Below are positions 1 through 15,286 of a stretch of DNA of 21,717 bases, in pieces; position 1 is the first letter of the stretch, and each line of letters opens with the position of its first letter. The translations under genes were made by a program, and so were the position numbers. A model generated the notes under the pieces. It had not been told where the DNA came from and did no database searches. It saw nothing but the letters and a program-made list of their open reading frames with translations. Source of the DNA: Plantago elongata (Eukaryota; Streptophyta; Magnoliopsida; Lamiales; Plantaginaceae); assembly GCA_036897095.1 (NCBI GenBank), contig JAYMSP010002969.1:1-21717 (forward strand), read 5' to 3'.

Positions 1-900
1 GGTTTGCAAGTAAAGTGAATAGTGAATTAAGCTGGTCAACGTTTTTACGGATTTATGGACCTGGATGTAATTGTTGATCTCGGAGGATCCATATGCAACA
101 TAGGCATCTTTCAGGGGTCCCTATGTAATTTTCCCATCAAGTTTTAACATTCTTCATAACTGGTCTAAAATATGTCCTATGCTTCATGTATTGTAGTACC
201 CATTGTCTAGATATCAACAGACCTGGAAGTTAAATGAGGCAAGTAAACGAATTCTCTTTCTAAAAACTCTCTTCTCCCAAGCAACCCATACTCCACCTCC
301 TAGCCACCACCCCTTGGACAAGACTCGGAATTTCTACCTCTCTTCCCTCCGCCTTCGTGGATTGCTCCTCCCTCATGGATGTTCTTGATAAAATAGTAGA
401 TAAAGATAAAGAGCGTGCTTGGAGAGCTTAAGATCCAGAACTTATTGACACGGTTGAAGAATGAACGGATCTACGCAAAATTCACTTCGGTGGATTGAAT
501 CCTAAGTCCCCAAGTGGCGATGAACTCATGCAGGATGAATCTTACTCCCTCCAAGATTCTGATAATACTTCTTGTAAGTCTCTTGTATGTGGATATGCTC
601 AATTAACCGCAAATTATATAATCCAATCCAACGACCCGCGAGATTGCTTGGAAACATGGTAAATTGCAAATCAGTCGGTCTTTTTTATCTATAAGTTGGT
701 CTCTCCTACGACTTTATATATTCTAACACATTTATCACAACGCTTGTTTATGCAGTTTACTATAAATCCATAAGTAACCTCCCCACTCACTTACACCTAA
801 AATACCCGCTCATGTACAATGTCCTCTACTTCATAAGGAGTTGGTAACCTGTCAAAAATGCTACCTCTCTCCCAAACATGTTCTTCTCCACCTTCATTAC
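1..900. other. Intergenic sequence with a decayed coding-like patch
   Basis: No intact gene is visible. Between about 370 and 570 on the + strand one frame reads like protein (MDVLDKIVDKDKERAW near 374-421, then FGGLNPKSPSGDELMQDES near 488-543), but it is interrupted and has no recognisable domain. It may be a remnant of a gene or of a mobile element; the family is unknown. The rest (1-200 and 600-900) is AT-rich with no structure I can name. Confidence 0.35.
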
Positions 901-990
901 TACTAATAACTAACCAACCATAAAATCTCTAAACCATTCCTAATATTAGTTGAGATTAGGTTCATCCGAAATTCTGATCCTTCTTTTAAT

Positions 991-1010
991 TTAATATATA
1001 GTATATATAT
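991..1010 (+). promoter_or_regulatory. TATA-rich stretch before the small membrane protein gene
   Basis: An alternating TA run lies 43-62 bp ahead of the start codon at 1053 and is the only TATA-like element close upstream. If used, it implies a leader of only about 15-30 nt. The call rests on position and composition alone. Confidence 0.35.
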
Positions 1011-1052
1011 TACTTCCACAGCATTACTATTACATAATAATAAAGCAAGAAA

Positions 1053-1424
1053 ATGAGTTTGAGTTATATGTTGAGCACGTTTATCCAAAGACTCTCCCAC
1101 CCGCGGTGGCCTCTGCTACTCTATGCCGTGACGTGGACGGTCTTGTTGACAGTAACAGTAGCAGTTGCATCGTTTTCGCCAGAACTTGCTTTCGTGTCAG
1201 CTATAAGCCCCAGGAGTTCCTCTGTGTGTCCAGAACCGGGTTGGGTGAGGTTGCCATTGGATATTCCATCAGAGAAATTCTGCTTTCCGGGTCGAGTTTT
1301 CAAGAGGTCCAGGATGGATATGGTTGTGCCACCGGTTTTTGCTGCTGTTATTGTTGCCGGTTCGGCGTTTTTGGTTAAGGCCCTGGGCTTGTGGGAGACT
1401 GATCAAGATCATGAGCAGCTATGA
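1053..1424 (+). CDS. Small plant-specific two-span membrane protein, uncharacterised
   Basis: This single-exon gene encodes 123 residues. The sequence starts with SYMLSTFIQRLSHPRWPLLLY and has two hydrophobic segments, about residues 20-42 (LLLYAVTWTVLLTVTVAVAS) and about 90-111 (VVPPVFAAVIVAGSAFLV). They are joined by a polar loop with three prolines and cysteines at 59 and 77. The run MDMVVPPVFAAVIVAGSAF followed by ALGLWE resembles a family of short plant proteins annotated only as transmembrane proteins; I recognise it from memory and know no function. The ATG at 1053 sits in an AAAATG context and gives a full-length product. The gene converges on the CP33-type gene: the two stop codons are about 310 bp apart. 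The antisense and +1 frames over this stretch are also open but look like shadows. The membrane call is firm; the role is unknown. Confidence 0.75.
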   Translation: MSLSYMLSTFIQRLSHPRWPLLLYAVTWTVLLTVTVAVASFSPELAFVSAISPRSSSVCPEPGWVRLPLDIPSEKFCFPGRVFKRSRMDMVVPPVFAAVIVAGSAFLVKALGLWETDQDHEQL

Positions 1425-1731
1425 GGAGACAATTTTCCACGTTTTAGATAAAGTAATTTGGGATACATGATTAATTTAAAAATCTGACTCAATTATGTTG
1501 ATAAAATATTATTGTTCTCAACTAAAAAAATGCTTATATTGTTAGCATAAATTTGGATTTGAGTTGTCCTGGTATTCTATTTGACTCTTATAAAGGGATT
1601 ACAAGATTACATGAATCGGACTGAGAGAAACGTATAAAATGGGACAATTTGATCACAAGAATTACATTTTCCTCTGTTTTACAAACGAACTTTACAAAAT
1701 CACTAGTTTTACAAGAATTTTGCATATTCAA

Positions 1732-4284
1732 CTAGACGGACAAAGGAGCTCTTTCCTCCGCCAGTTTTATCCTCAACGGCCGGCCTTCCAACTCCTATCG
1801 GCACATACATGAAACCACATATTCAGTAAATATTCACTGAACGAATGAGCCATATTATTCAACAAGCAAGGGATTTCTTACCACTCCATCCATGGCACTG
1901 ATTGCCAATTCTACATCTTGTGCAGATGTAAAAGTAATAAATCCAAATCCTCGAGATTTTCCCGTCTCCCTGTCATACAGAACTCTGGCACTCAGGAATC
2001 CTGGCTGGCCCGCAAAAACTTCTCTCAGGCTATCTGAGGTCAGGTTCCAGCTGAGGTTCCCAGCATATACTTTATGAGGGCTGTCCACAAACCCTTGCCG
2101 ACTGCTTCGTATTTTCGGAGTTGTAATTTCTTTCTCAGCACCCCTTGGCACTTCAGGAAAGTTAACCTTTGCAGAACGGCCACCAATTTGCTTCACAAAA
2201 ATGAATGCAGGTTGATGGTTATACATTTAATGATCTAAACATGAGAATCTGCTAAAATCTTCCATTACTCCAATATAAAGACAGCATTAATCTTATTTTT
2301 ACAATATCTTCAGATTTACTCCTTTAATCTAATGCCAAGCATTGACACAATTGTACAGGTAGTTGCAGGTGAAGAGAAGATCCTCGATATTTTTGTTATT
2401 TCAACACCCAGGTCAATATACAGCTTATTGTAATTGGAGTTATCTAACCTACATGGTATTGATGTTTCAGTACTCAGAGTAGTTGGTGTTTTTTTTTCAT
2501 GTTCTTAATCATGAATCAAATTTTCAGGTTCTACGAATTTCAGATACAAGATCAGAAGTTGCCTGATCAAAAGGATCATGTGCGTGAGTTTAACATGCTA
2601 CTGTCTACCTACATACTCTAATTTTGTCTACATGCATCACCATTCAGGAGTCAGGACTAATACATACAGTAGAGCAGAATGACATAAACTTACAGCTCCA
2701 TCAAACAACCGTATTGCCTCCTTCGCTTCCTCAGCAGCACCCATAGTTACAAACGCAAATCCTCTACTCCTGTCTGTACGCTTATCATACACAATCTTTA
2801 CGGAAAAATAACATCATTGTTAAATGAAATATGTATACATAGAGTTGATTGAGTACAACAAAAAGTACTTTCCTACTCCCGCAGTCCCCCTCCTGATGTC
2901 CAAATATCACATGTAAACCAAGCACATACCACTAATGCTACAAAATCCGCTATATTTCCATATACTTTACACATTATATTTTCAATGAAGGTTAAATTTC
3001 TCATATCTAAACAGATTAATTTGCAGTTTTTCATTTTGACAAATCTCAATCTATCCAGAGTGCTAAAAATTCAAATTCACAACAATACAAACAAAATTTA
3101 TCCCTTTTGGCAAAATTTGTTTCATCATTATTTCAATCCGAACAAAACTTGCAGTATCTATTTTTGACAATCATTCGTCCAACTATAATGCCACTAAATT
3201 AGTACTTACATCTCTCAAACTCAATTTCTACAAATAACTAGCATTATTTTATTATAAACCTAATTTTACTGTAACTTCAGTAGAGTTAAATCGAAATATA
3301 ACGACTTTATGTAAGAAAGAATACCGATATCCATATGTAACATTACTCATTACATACTTTGTAGCTTAGAAGAACGGTAGCAGGCGTCAATAAGTTCAAG
3401 TTGTCTTTTGTGCATCGTGAAGGGAACAAAGTAGACAACCTATTGTCAATGTTAGGAAGTGAATGAAGTAGATCCTAACATTTCCAACTTTGTAGCTTTT
3501 GGACCTAGGTTGTGTGGGAAGTTTGCCCTCGACTCGTGGCTTTACTTGTACTTAAACCAAGACTCGCATGTTACAGCTCGTTTAGTAGCTAACCGGGGTA
3601 GTTTGCTTTTGTTGAATGAAGTTGTTTACTTTCACTAAAAAGAAAAAACATTACTCATTACATACTGATGCTGTACTCATTACTTACTACTAATATTTTA
3701 CATATACTTAAAACATTAATAGTACACCCACTACATATCCGAAATTTGTTGATTATATAAAAAACTCCAATGCTGAGAACATGATCAACATCATCGATGA
3801 TGATTTTTTTGACAATTTAGGTCTGTCTCTCGATACTCAATAGACTTCCTCAAAGATTGCAGGTTGCAGCATTACATAAAAGAAAAGGAGCAAGTAAAAA
3901 ATTACGGACCTCAACAGAGAGAACACGACCGGCCTCAGCAAAGATTTCAGACAACTGAGAAGATGTCATTGAGAAAGGCAAGTTTCCGACGTAGAGCCTC
4001 GCAGCCTCATTTTCAAACACTTGTTCTGCCTCTGTATCTTCTTCTTCTCCATTCAATTCAATGCTATCACTTCCAGTTACTGAATTCCGACTGATTACAG
4101 GACGAGAAGAAGAAGAAGTGGAGACAGTGTTGATTTTTAGTTCAATGGGGAGGTTTAACTTGTAGGGGTACAACCGCAAGTGGTGATGCCAATTTGAAGG
4201 TGTGGATACAAGCGAAACATTGCCAATCGCAACACTTGCACTTGCACTTGCTGCTGCTGATACCGAAACGGAACACCATGACAT
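1732..4284 (-). CDS. CP33: Chloroplast 33-kDa-type ribonucleoprotein with two RRMs (CP33A-like)
   Basis: I assembled four exons: 4284-3910, 2795-2694, 2190-1882 and 1794-1732 (stop 1734-1732). All introns are GT-AG and phase 0, and the product is 282 residues. Residues 1 to about 60 are rich in Ser, Ala and Thr with few acidic residues, like a chloroplast transit peptide. A short acidic linker (about 75-93, GEEEDTEAEQ) follows. RRM1 has RNP2 LYVGNL at 97-102 and RNP1 RGFAFVTM at 136-143. The inter-RRM stretch QIGGRSAKVNFPEVPRG is the hallmark I know from CP33. RRM2 has RNP2 VYAGNL at 200-205 and RNP1 RGFGFITF at 239-246. Family members bind and stabilise chloroplast mRNAs and support their editing. 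The protein is shorter than Arabidopsis CP33 (about 329 residues), mainly in the acidic linker and the C-terminal tail, which stops soon after RRM2. Intron 1 (1.1 kb) carries a retroposed insertion. Family is near certain; the exact paralogue is likely. Confidence 0.9.
3340..3666 (+). mobile_element. Short retroposed element in CP33 intron 1, with 19-bp target site duplication
   Basis: A 289-bp body (3359-3647) is flanked by perfect direct repeats, ACATTACTCATTACATACT at 3340-3358 and 3648-3666. The body ends in an A-rich tail (CACTAAAAAGAAAAAA). A long variable duplication plus an A tail is the signature of LINE-machinery insertion. The last 50 bp (TTGCTTTTGTTGAATGAAG, then TTGTTTACTTTC) resemble plant L1 LINE 3' ends, so this is probably a severely 5'-truncated LINE. 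A SINE is possible, but I see no tRNA-type A and B boxes at the left end. It is antisense to the host gene. The perfect duplication suggests a fairly recent insertion. Confidence 0.85.
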
Positions 4285-4567
4285 TTTGATTCTCCAGATA
4301 AATGGAATTCGGAAGACGATTGGATTGAATTGACTATGGGAACAATAAGTAAATGAGAAATGAATATGCCTTTGTCTTGTTGATAAGGTTTAAAAGATGA
4401 TTTCTAATTGCCTTCTAAATCAACTAATGGCGTTTCTACAGATTATAGATTCAAAACCAAAACACCAGTTCAAAACAATTTAAAAAGTTATTAACTCTTT
4501 AAAATATGTATTAATATTTTATACACCTATATTAAACCCGAAAAATTTCATACATTTAACATTTTTA

Positions 4568-4764
4568 TCCATCCTACGAAACTTCATTCATTATTAAGAA
4601 ATGAAGTTATCCTACCACTAACAAATAATAAACAATCTTAACTTTATACATAAAATACAATTTCCCCCCATCTTCTTCGTTTTTTATCATTACTTTAACA
4701 TTTCGCATAAAAGTTAAAACTACGCATCAACCCTTATGTATGAAGTTCTCTGAGACGGAGGGAG
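4568..4764. mobile_element. Stowaway-like MITE (Tc1/mariner type) upstream of CP33
   Basis: The right end reads GAAGTTCTCTGAGACGGAGGGAG followed by TA (4765-4766). The left end, after TA at 4566-4567, reads TCCATCCTACGAAACTTCATTC. Reversed, the right end gives CTCCCTCCGTCTCAGAGAAC then TTCAT, so the two ends pair over about 30 bp with one small gap. The CTCCCTCC terminus and the flanking TA dinucleotides are typical of Stowaway elements. At 197 bp it has no coding capacity. It lies about 280 bp ahead of the CP33 start codon and may therefore sit in its promoter region. Confidence 0.75.
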
Positions 4765-4766
4765 TA

Positions 4767-5071
4767 GGATTTAATAAATGGCAAAATTTATACAAACCCC
4801 TCCAAAATCTAAATTTGTCATTTTAGTTATATATGAATCCGGCGTATAAGCATGTATTAGCCTAAGATTATGTACACTATACTAAACTATACTAAACGCA
4901 TACTAAATCTTATTATGAATTTCTGTATATATTAATCTGCTTAATATATCCTATTAAACACGGAAAGAAATTACTTAAATAGTTTAGGTTCAACATCTAC
5001 CATTTACTCGAGAATAAATTTAAATTATAAATATAAATATTCAATTAAATTATACATTTTACGTAGAGGGA
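4767..5071. other. AT-rich spacer
   Basis: Nothing recognisable lies here beyond AT-rich sequence with short repeated TACTAAAC-like words near 4875-4905. Confidence 0.5.
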
Positions 5072-6220
5072 AACTGGTTCCTCTGACAGGAGCTTACGGT
5101 CCTCCACCAGGCTAAAACTTTACTCTCCTCAATGGACAGGTCATCCGGCCAAATGAGTCTGAGATGAACGAAAGTCAATTTGGTTTGTTGCTCACCACCA
5201 TCCAAGGATGTTTTGGTTCTAACAATCCCCCTCAAGTCACTCCACTAGCCATAGTTCCTAGGCAAGCTGAACCCACTCAGTCTAGGAGGCATCTCCTTAA
5301 TAGGAAAAAAATTGCGTCCCGAGAATGTAAGAAAGAAGTGTTGCCAGACCAAGATCGACGAGGAAGGTCCTATTCGGCCCCGTGAGCCTCAACCAAGAGC
5401 TATAATCATTTGGCAGAAAGCATCCCGGTGATCCAAGTGGAGGATCTCTCACCGGATGTGATAGTCAATCCTATGAAAGGAGAGAAGCTCATTGTTGAGG
5501 AAATCTAACCCCCAACAAAAGGTCTTGGAGACCCAATTGCAACCTTAGGGGAAATTATCCAAATGAGTAGGTGGTTAGGACCTCAAATGTACTATTAGAG
5601 GAGATAAGTAGAGAAGTGATGTGACCATGAAATGTGCCTTTTTAGGGAAATTACCAATTTATTGTGTATTTGGTGTGGCATGATCGCGTTTTTGAGGAAT
5701 TGCCCCTTTTTAAGTGTCAAAAAGTCATATTTATGCGAAATTAAGGAAAATAAGGAAATACGATAATTTACCCGTACACAGAGTTCGAAGTGTCCAATCA
5801 AAGCATGTGACCAACCAATGAGAATATAATTAAAAATTCCACAACATTGTAAGAGATCACTTTTCGAGAAAACGAAGTTACGAAACCTGATATTGAAGAA
5901 GAAGAGGAAACGAGCCACATTTGGGCCAAACTGACAATTACGATCACTAGTGGGTTGACTGCGGTCACTGTGGTAGAAGTTGAAGAATCAAACAAGCCTG
6001 GTTTCAGGTCCAACATGCCCCAACTCGCCGTTTAACCTTCCTTATAGACAATAGATTGTTGGAGCACAAAATTGACACTATAAATAAGTGTATTGGGGTC
6101 TCATAATCACATGCCACAATAAAAATCAGCTCTCGGTGGTAGTGAAACCTTAAATCAGCAAAAATGTGGTCGTCAGCAACCTAGAGAAGAACACCCTAGC
6201 CGCCAAGAACGAAGACATCA
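5072..6220 (+). mobile_element. LTR-retroelement fossil: internal fragment plus one terminal repeat
   Basis: The stretch 5072-5616 reads in part like retroelement internal coding sequence (for example NPPQVTPLAIVPRQAE near 5221-5270) and is broken in several places; I cannot place it in a named protein with confidence. It ends in a purine-rich tract (about 5597-5616) directly before a 604-bp LTR-like block, 5617-6220, which begins TGATGT and ends ACATCA, a 6-bp terminal inverted repeat of the TG...CA type. Inside that block are TATAAATA (6079-6086) and AATAAA (6118-6123) in the order expected for U3 and R on the + strand. No second LTR and no primer-binding site are visible, so this is a partial, old copy carrying what looks like the 3' repeat. 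Superfamily is unresolved. Confidence 0.6.
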
Positions 6221-6251
6221 AAATTAAACTTTTTTTTCCTCTTTCTTTCAA

Positions 6252-6390
6252 TTAGGCTATGTTCTCTTCAACTGAAAACCACTTCAGTTCAGTTCAGTTT
6301 AGTTCAATTCAGTTCAGCTCTGCTTAGTTATAATTTATACTATACTTCAGTTCACTTGAGTAAATTTCAGTTGAAGAGAACATATCCTTA
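6252..6390. mobile_element. Harbinger/Tourist-like MITE with TTA target duplication
   Basis: The element spans 6255-6387 (133 bp). Its left end, GGCTATGTTCTCTTCAACTG then AAA, and its right end, read in reverse as GGATATGTTCTCTTCAACTG then AAA, match at 22 of 23 positions. Both sides are flanked by TTA (6252-6254, 6388-6390), the 3-bp duplication used by PIF/Harbinger elements. The interior holds a run of CAGTT/CAGTTT repeats (about 6290-6320) and has no coding capacity. The near-perfect ends suggest a recent insertion. It lies just downstream of the LTR block. Confidence 0.85.
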
Positions 6391-7059
6391 CTTCTTGTAC
6401 TATATTACTATGACTATGAGTAGCTACATATTTTTGTAAAGGCGAACTGTCGAAATTTTTATGTGTTACTTTTTTATATACCATAATAAATGAATTAATT
6501 GGTTTTAAAACGTAATCGTACTTTTTCTTTATTTGTCTTAACTCTCTATGTGGGGATTTCCTACTAACCGTGACTTGTAACATATTTACTTTTGGAAAAC
6601 TTGATGAGATAATGGGTTGAGTGACACAACACATTGTTGATATAGTGCTAAGGGTGCCTAAATTAACCACGACTTGATCCTCCTGGTTGCATGTAGACGG
6701 TTAGCACGTTGTTTGATTCGAAGTAGTTGGAAATAGCACAATAAGAGTAGAAGAAAATGCATTTTTAACTCTCTCCTACTTGTATTGATTATTGATTTTT
6801 TGTCCATAGCCTTGTATGTCTATAATATCAGTGTCTACTCAATTACAAATATTAATTTTTGAGTGCGTCATCTTCCTCCCACTTAATTTGTGCACATTTC
6901 GTGGCGATTAAATTCTCGATGATTTGACAAGGCATATGGTAAACTCCTTGCATAACCCTGAATTCAGAGGTAATCCTTTGCATAAGGTGTGCAGTAGTGT
7001 CTACCTTATCCTTATTAAATCTTGTTACGTACTTTCTGAAAAATTGATTAGGTCTTTAT
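6391..7059. other. Non-genic spacer between MITE and LINE
   Basis: AT-rich sequence with no open frame that looks like a protein and no repeat I can identify. The short open frames here lack any family signature. Confidence 0.45.
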
Positions 7060-7225
7060 CGGATGCCATATAGTACTTCCGAAATTTGTGACTGCATGCG
7101 AATTGGTGTAATAGTGTTGGACCGACCAGATTTAAGCCAAAACCTACACACATGCCCCTCGGAATATATAAGGTGGACATCCTCACTTATTACATATGTA
7201 ATTAGTTGTTTTAGACTTCCACGAT

Positions 7226-8235
7226 ACTTGTTCGTCAACTAGAGTCTATCATTTCTAAATTCTGGTGGGGAAGTGGAAACTCTAACAAAATACATTGGAT
7301 TAATTGGCAAAGTTTGTGTGATAGCAAGCGTGATGGGGGGATGGACTTTCATGATTTGGGTTCTTTTAATGAGGGTCTGCTTGGCAAACAGATTTGGCGC
7401 ATTATTCAAAATCCTGATAGCCTTCTTAGTAGAATTTTGAAAGTTAAATACTTTCCTGATTGTGATGTTTTAGAGGCTACGTTTAATGCTAACTCGTCTT
7501 ACACTTGGAAGAGTCTTGTTAGTTGTTTGGATATGGTTCGGCAGGGTGTTATGTGGCGTATTGGTGACTGGAAGGATGTTAATGCATGGGATGATGCCTG
7601 GATTCCTAGGGACAGCAGTCGGAAACCAATTACGCCTGATATCAATAATATAGGCGAGTTGGATGTTTCTATGCTAATGAATGAACTGGGGACAGCTTGG
7701 GATATTGATTTGCTGCATTCGATTTTCTGGGATGAGGATATTGAGTGTATTCAGAGTATTCCCATAGGTTGTGCTGGGAGTGTTGATGTGCGTCGTTGGT
7801 ATTTTACTAACTCAGGCCATTACTCAGTGAACTCAGCGTATCATTTGGTGCGGAATCTGAAAAAGGCCAGAACAGTAGGCAATGTTGCCTCTTCATCGAT
7901 TTCTTCACAAAGAAATTAGCTATTTCTTCGGAACAACCACGTCCCTAACAGAATAAAAGTGTTTATGTGGCGTTTATTGAGGAATGGTTTACCGGTTGCA
8001 ACTAATTTATTAAAGCGCCGTATTCCAGTTGATGCGTTGTGTGTTCTTTGTAAAGAGTCTGATGAGACGAGCATCCATGTTTTCCATTCTTGCCCTTTTG
8101 CTAGTCTGATATGGGCATTATCAGAGATGCCATCTTCTAATTTTATGAATCCGGTTACTGACATATGGGACTGGATATTTTCTGTTCGACAGGTTCTCAC
8201 TTCGGATCAATATGACGAGATTCATTTGCACATGC
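7226..8235 (+). pseudogene. LINE reverse transcriptase C-terminal part with zf-RVT domain (broken)
   Basis: The frame reads RQLESIISKFWWGSGNSNKI near 7230-7290 and DGGMDFHDLGSFNEGLLGKQ near 7330-7390, the standard thumb/connection motifs of plant non-LTR reverse transcriptases. A zf-RVT domain follows at about 7949-8115 (IKVFMWRLLRNGLPVATNLL, then CVLCKESDETSIHVFHSCPF), with its Cys and His residues kept. One in-frame stop at 7917-7919 separates the halves, and the frame is lost near 8230. Proteins of this type are often annotated as putative ribonuclease H protein At1g65750-like; it is not a host gene. Confidence 0.85.
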
Positions 8236-8871
8236 TGGATGCTTTGGAATAATCGGAATGCTGTGGTTCATGGTCAAAACTGTCGGGAACCAATGGAGCT
8301 GGTAGGTGCAATTCGGACTTACATTCTCCGCTCCCAGGAAGCAAAAGCTCAGTACACTATCCAAAGGCCACCTGAATCTGCTGTGTCATGGACAACCCCT
8401 TCTACTCCATTTGTCAAGATCAATGTGGATGCAGCAGTTCGAGGTAACTCGCAACAAGCAGGTCTTGGTATTGTTCCTCGTAATCACCTTGGTTCTGTTT
8501 TGGCTTGGAGAAGACGTGTTTTACATAATGGTCTCAGCCCGGAAACGGCAGAAACTCTTACAATGGCATGTGGTGTGGACCTTGCAATTGAGAAAGGCTG
8601 GAGTTATGTCATTTTCGAGGGTGATTGTTTAGCAGTTGTTAGAGCCATTCAATCGCAGCAAACATGCCTTTCCGCTTCAGGTAACTTTATTGATGATATC
8701 AGGCGCAAGACTTCTGCTTTCTTGCAGCTTCAGTTCCAGCACATTCACCGTTCGGGCAATGAATTGGCACATGCTTTGGCTCATAATGTTGCTTCAGATA
8801 GTGATGGAACTTCTAGTTACCTGTTTAGTTGTGTTCTATTTACTTTCTCCTTGGTTTATATTGTACTGTGA
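8236..8871 (+). pseudogene. LINE RNase H domain (RVT_3 type)
   Basis: The frame opens with CWMLWNNRNAVVHG, the usual linker after zf-RVT, then an RNase H fold: KINVDAAV (first catalytic Asp) near 8416-8440, ETAETLTMACGVDLA (Glu) near 8540, VIFEGDCLAVVRAI (second Asp) near 8610-8645, and HIHRSGNELAHALAH near 8740-8785. All expected acidic positions are present, so this domain is the best preserved part of the element. It ends at a TGA at 8869-8871, followed by a short 3' UTR and A tail. It is one frame away from the zf-RVT part. Confidence 0.85.
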
Positions 8872-8978
8872 CATTTTCTGATTAATAGATTGCCTGCTTA
8901 TTCTCAAAAAGAAAAGATTTGTCCTTCCGTCATAAGAATTCATGCTTTGAGCTAAACTTTGCAGGTGCATATCTAGTA

Positions 8979-9525
8979 TTCCCTCCATATTTTTAAAGGT
9001 TTATTAGGGTAAAATATAAAAAGGTATTTTATTGAGAGTCACGTATAATTAAGATATTTTAGTGTTGTGACGTATAATAAAATTACTTTAACTTAGCTGT
9101 TTGTCTAAATAAAATACTTTTTTCAGTTTTTCGGCCAGATTCATCGAGAGTCCGATGAATAATTTTTTAAATACTTATTCAATAGATAAAAAAATTAAAA
9201 AAATCGTAAAATCTAAACAAATTCAAAAAATCTTTAGAAATTCCGAAAAAATAGTAGAAAATATCAGAAAAAATCAATTTTTTAAAATTAAATTTTAAAA
9301 AAATAGTAAAAAACTTTGAAAAATATTTTAAATACACAAATTTTAAGAAAAATATGTAATATGTGATTAAGAATGAATTTAAAATAGAAAAATACATATG
9401 GGTCCAATAATGTATAATTAAAAATGAGTTTTACTGTGAGATTATTTCTATAAATAGAAAATTATTTTACTTTGATGGGATGTCTAAAACGAAAAATTAT
9501 TTCAGTATTAACGGGACGGTGGAAG
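8979..9525. mobile_element. Stowaway-like (mariner-type) element, 547 bp, diverged
   Basis: The left end TTCCCTCCATATTTTTAAAG follows TA (8977-8978). The right end, reversed, reads CTTCCACCGTCCCGTTAATA and is followed by TA (9526-9527). The ends share the CYYCC(A/C)CC(G/A)T start and the flanking TA. The interior is very AT-rich (9170-9410 is almost pure A/T) and has no transposase. The ends match less well than those of the 4568 element, so this copy is older or of another subfamily. Confidence 0.55.
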
Positions 9526-9527
9526 TA

Positions 9528-9845
9528 TTTGGCTAAAGATATTCACTACCTTCATCCAAAACCCAAAAATCTTCCATCTTCATCGCACCAAAATGTGAAG
9601 TGACCTTGGTATTTTAAAATCAAGAGAAGTTGAACCTTTTTCCGCACTCTACTGTAAATTTTGCATTTCTATTTCAGAAAATTATGAAATGCTTTAATGT
9701 ACAAACAAACGTATGCTTGAACTGAAACTCACTTACTATCAAGCAAATTCTATGTACTAACTCATATGTTGATCACTGATACAAGAAAAGGTACACAAGT
9801 GTTTATCCATCATAGGACAAGCAACTCTTATTAGAAAAAATCAAA
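9528..9845. other. Spacer downstream of MDHAR
   Basis: No gene or repeat recognised. The right half probably holds the end of the MDHAR 3' UTR. Confidence 0.4.
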
Positions 9846-9850
9846 CTTGA

Positions 9851-9856
9851 TTTATT
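9851..9856 (-). terminator. Possible MDHAR polyadenylation signal
   Basis: AATAAA on the - strand, about 26 nt after the MDHAR stop codon. It is very close to the stop, so a more distal site may be the one used. Confidence 0.35.
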
Positions 9857-9881
9857 CTGTCGTTTAAGAAACCAAGTAACT

Positions 9882-15286
<5,405 letters not shown>

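Larger units (their letters stand above)
7060..8915 (+). mobile_element. 5'-truncated L1-type LINE
   Basis: The right end is clear: an A-rich tail (CAAAAAGAAAAG) ends near 8915. Protein similarity is unmistakable from about 7190 and weak but traceable to about 7060, where words such as LPKFV and FKPKP recall the region after the reverse transcriptase palm. The element therefore lacks its 5' two-thirds (ORF1, endonuclease and most of the reverse transcriptase). Several plain frame breaks exist: a shift near 7225, an in-frame TAG at 7917-7919, and a shift near 8230. It cannot be active. I could not find a convincing target site duplication, so the left edge is approximate. It is a separate insertion from the LTR fossil to its left. 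Confidence 0.85.

Noticed and set aside
1106-1378. Cysteine-rich 90-codon frame overlapping the small membrane protein gene, and the antisense frame at 1121-1303
   Set aside because: Both are shadows of the 1053-1424 frame, which has coherent membrane spans and family resemblance.
2871-2900. CTACTCCCGCAGTCCCCCTCC in CP33 intron 1 as another Stowaway end
   Set aside because: No partner terminus with a flanking TA could be found in the intron, so the likeness may be chance.
7314-8871. Host RNase H-like or zf-RVT gene
   Set aside because: The domain order, frame breaks and A-rich tail show a LINE remnant, although such pieces are often annotated as host ribonuclease H-like proteins.
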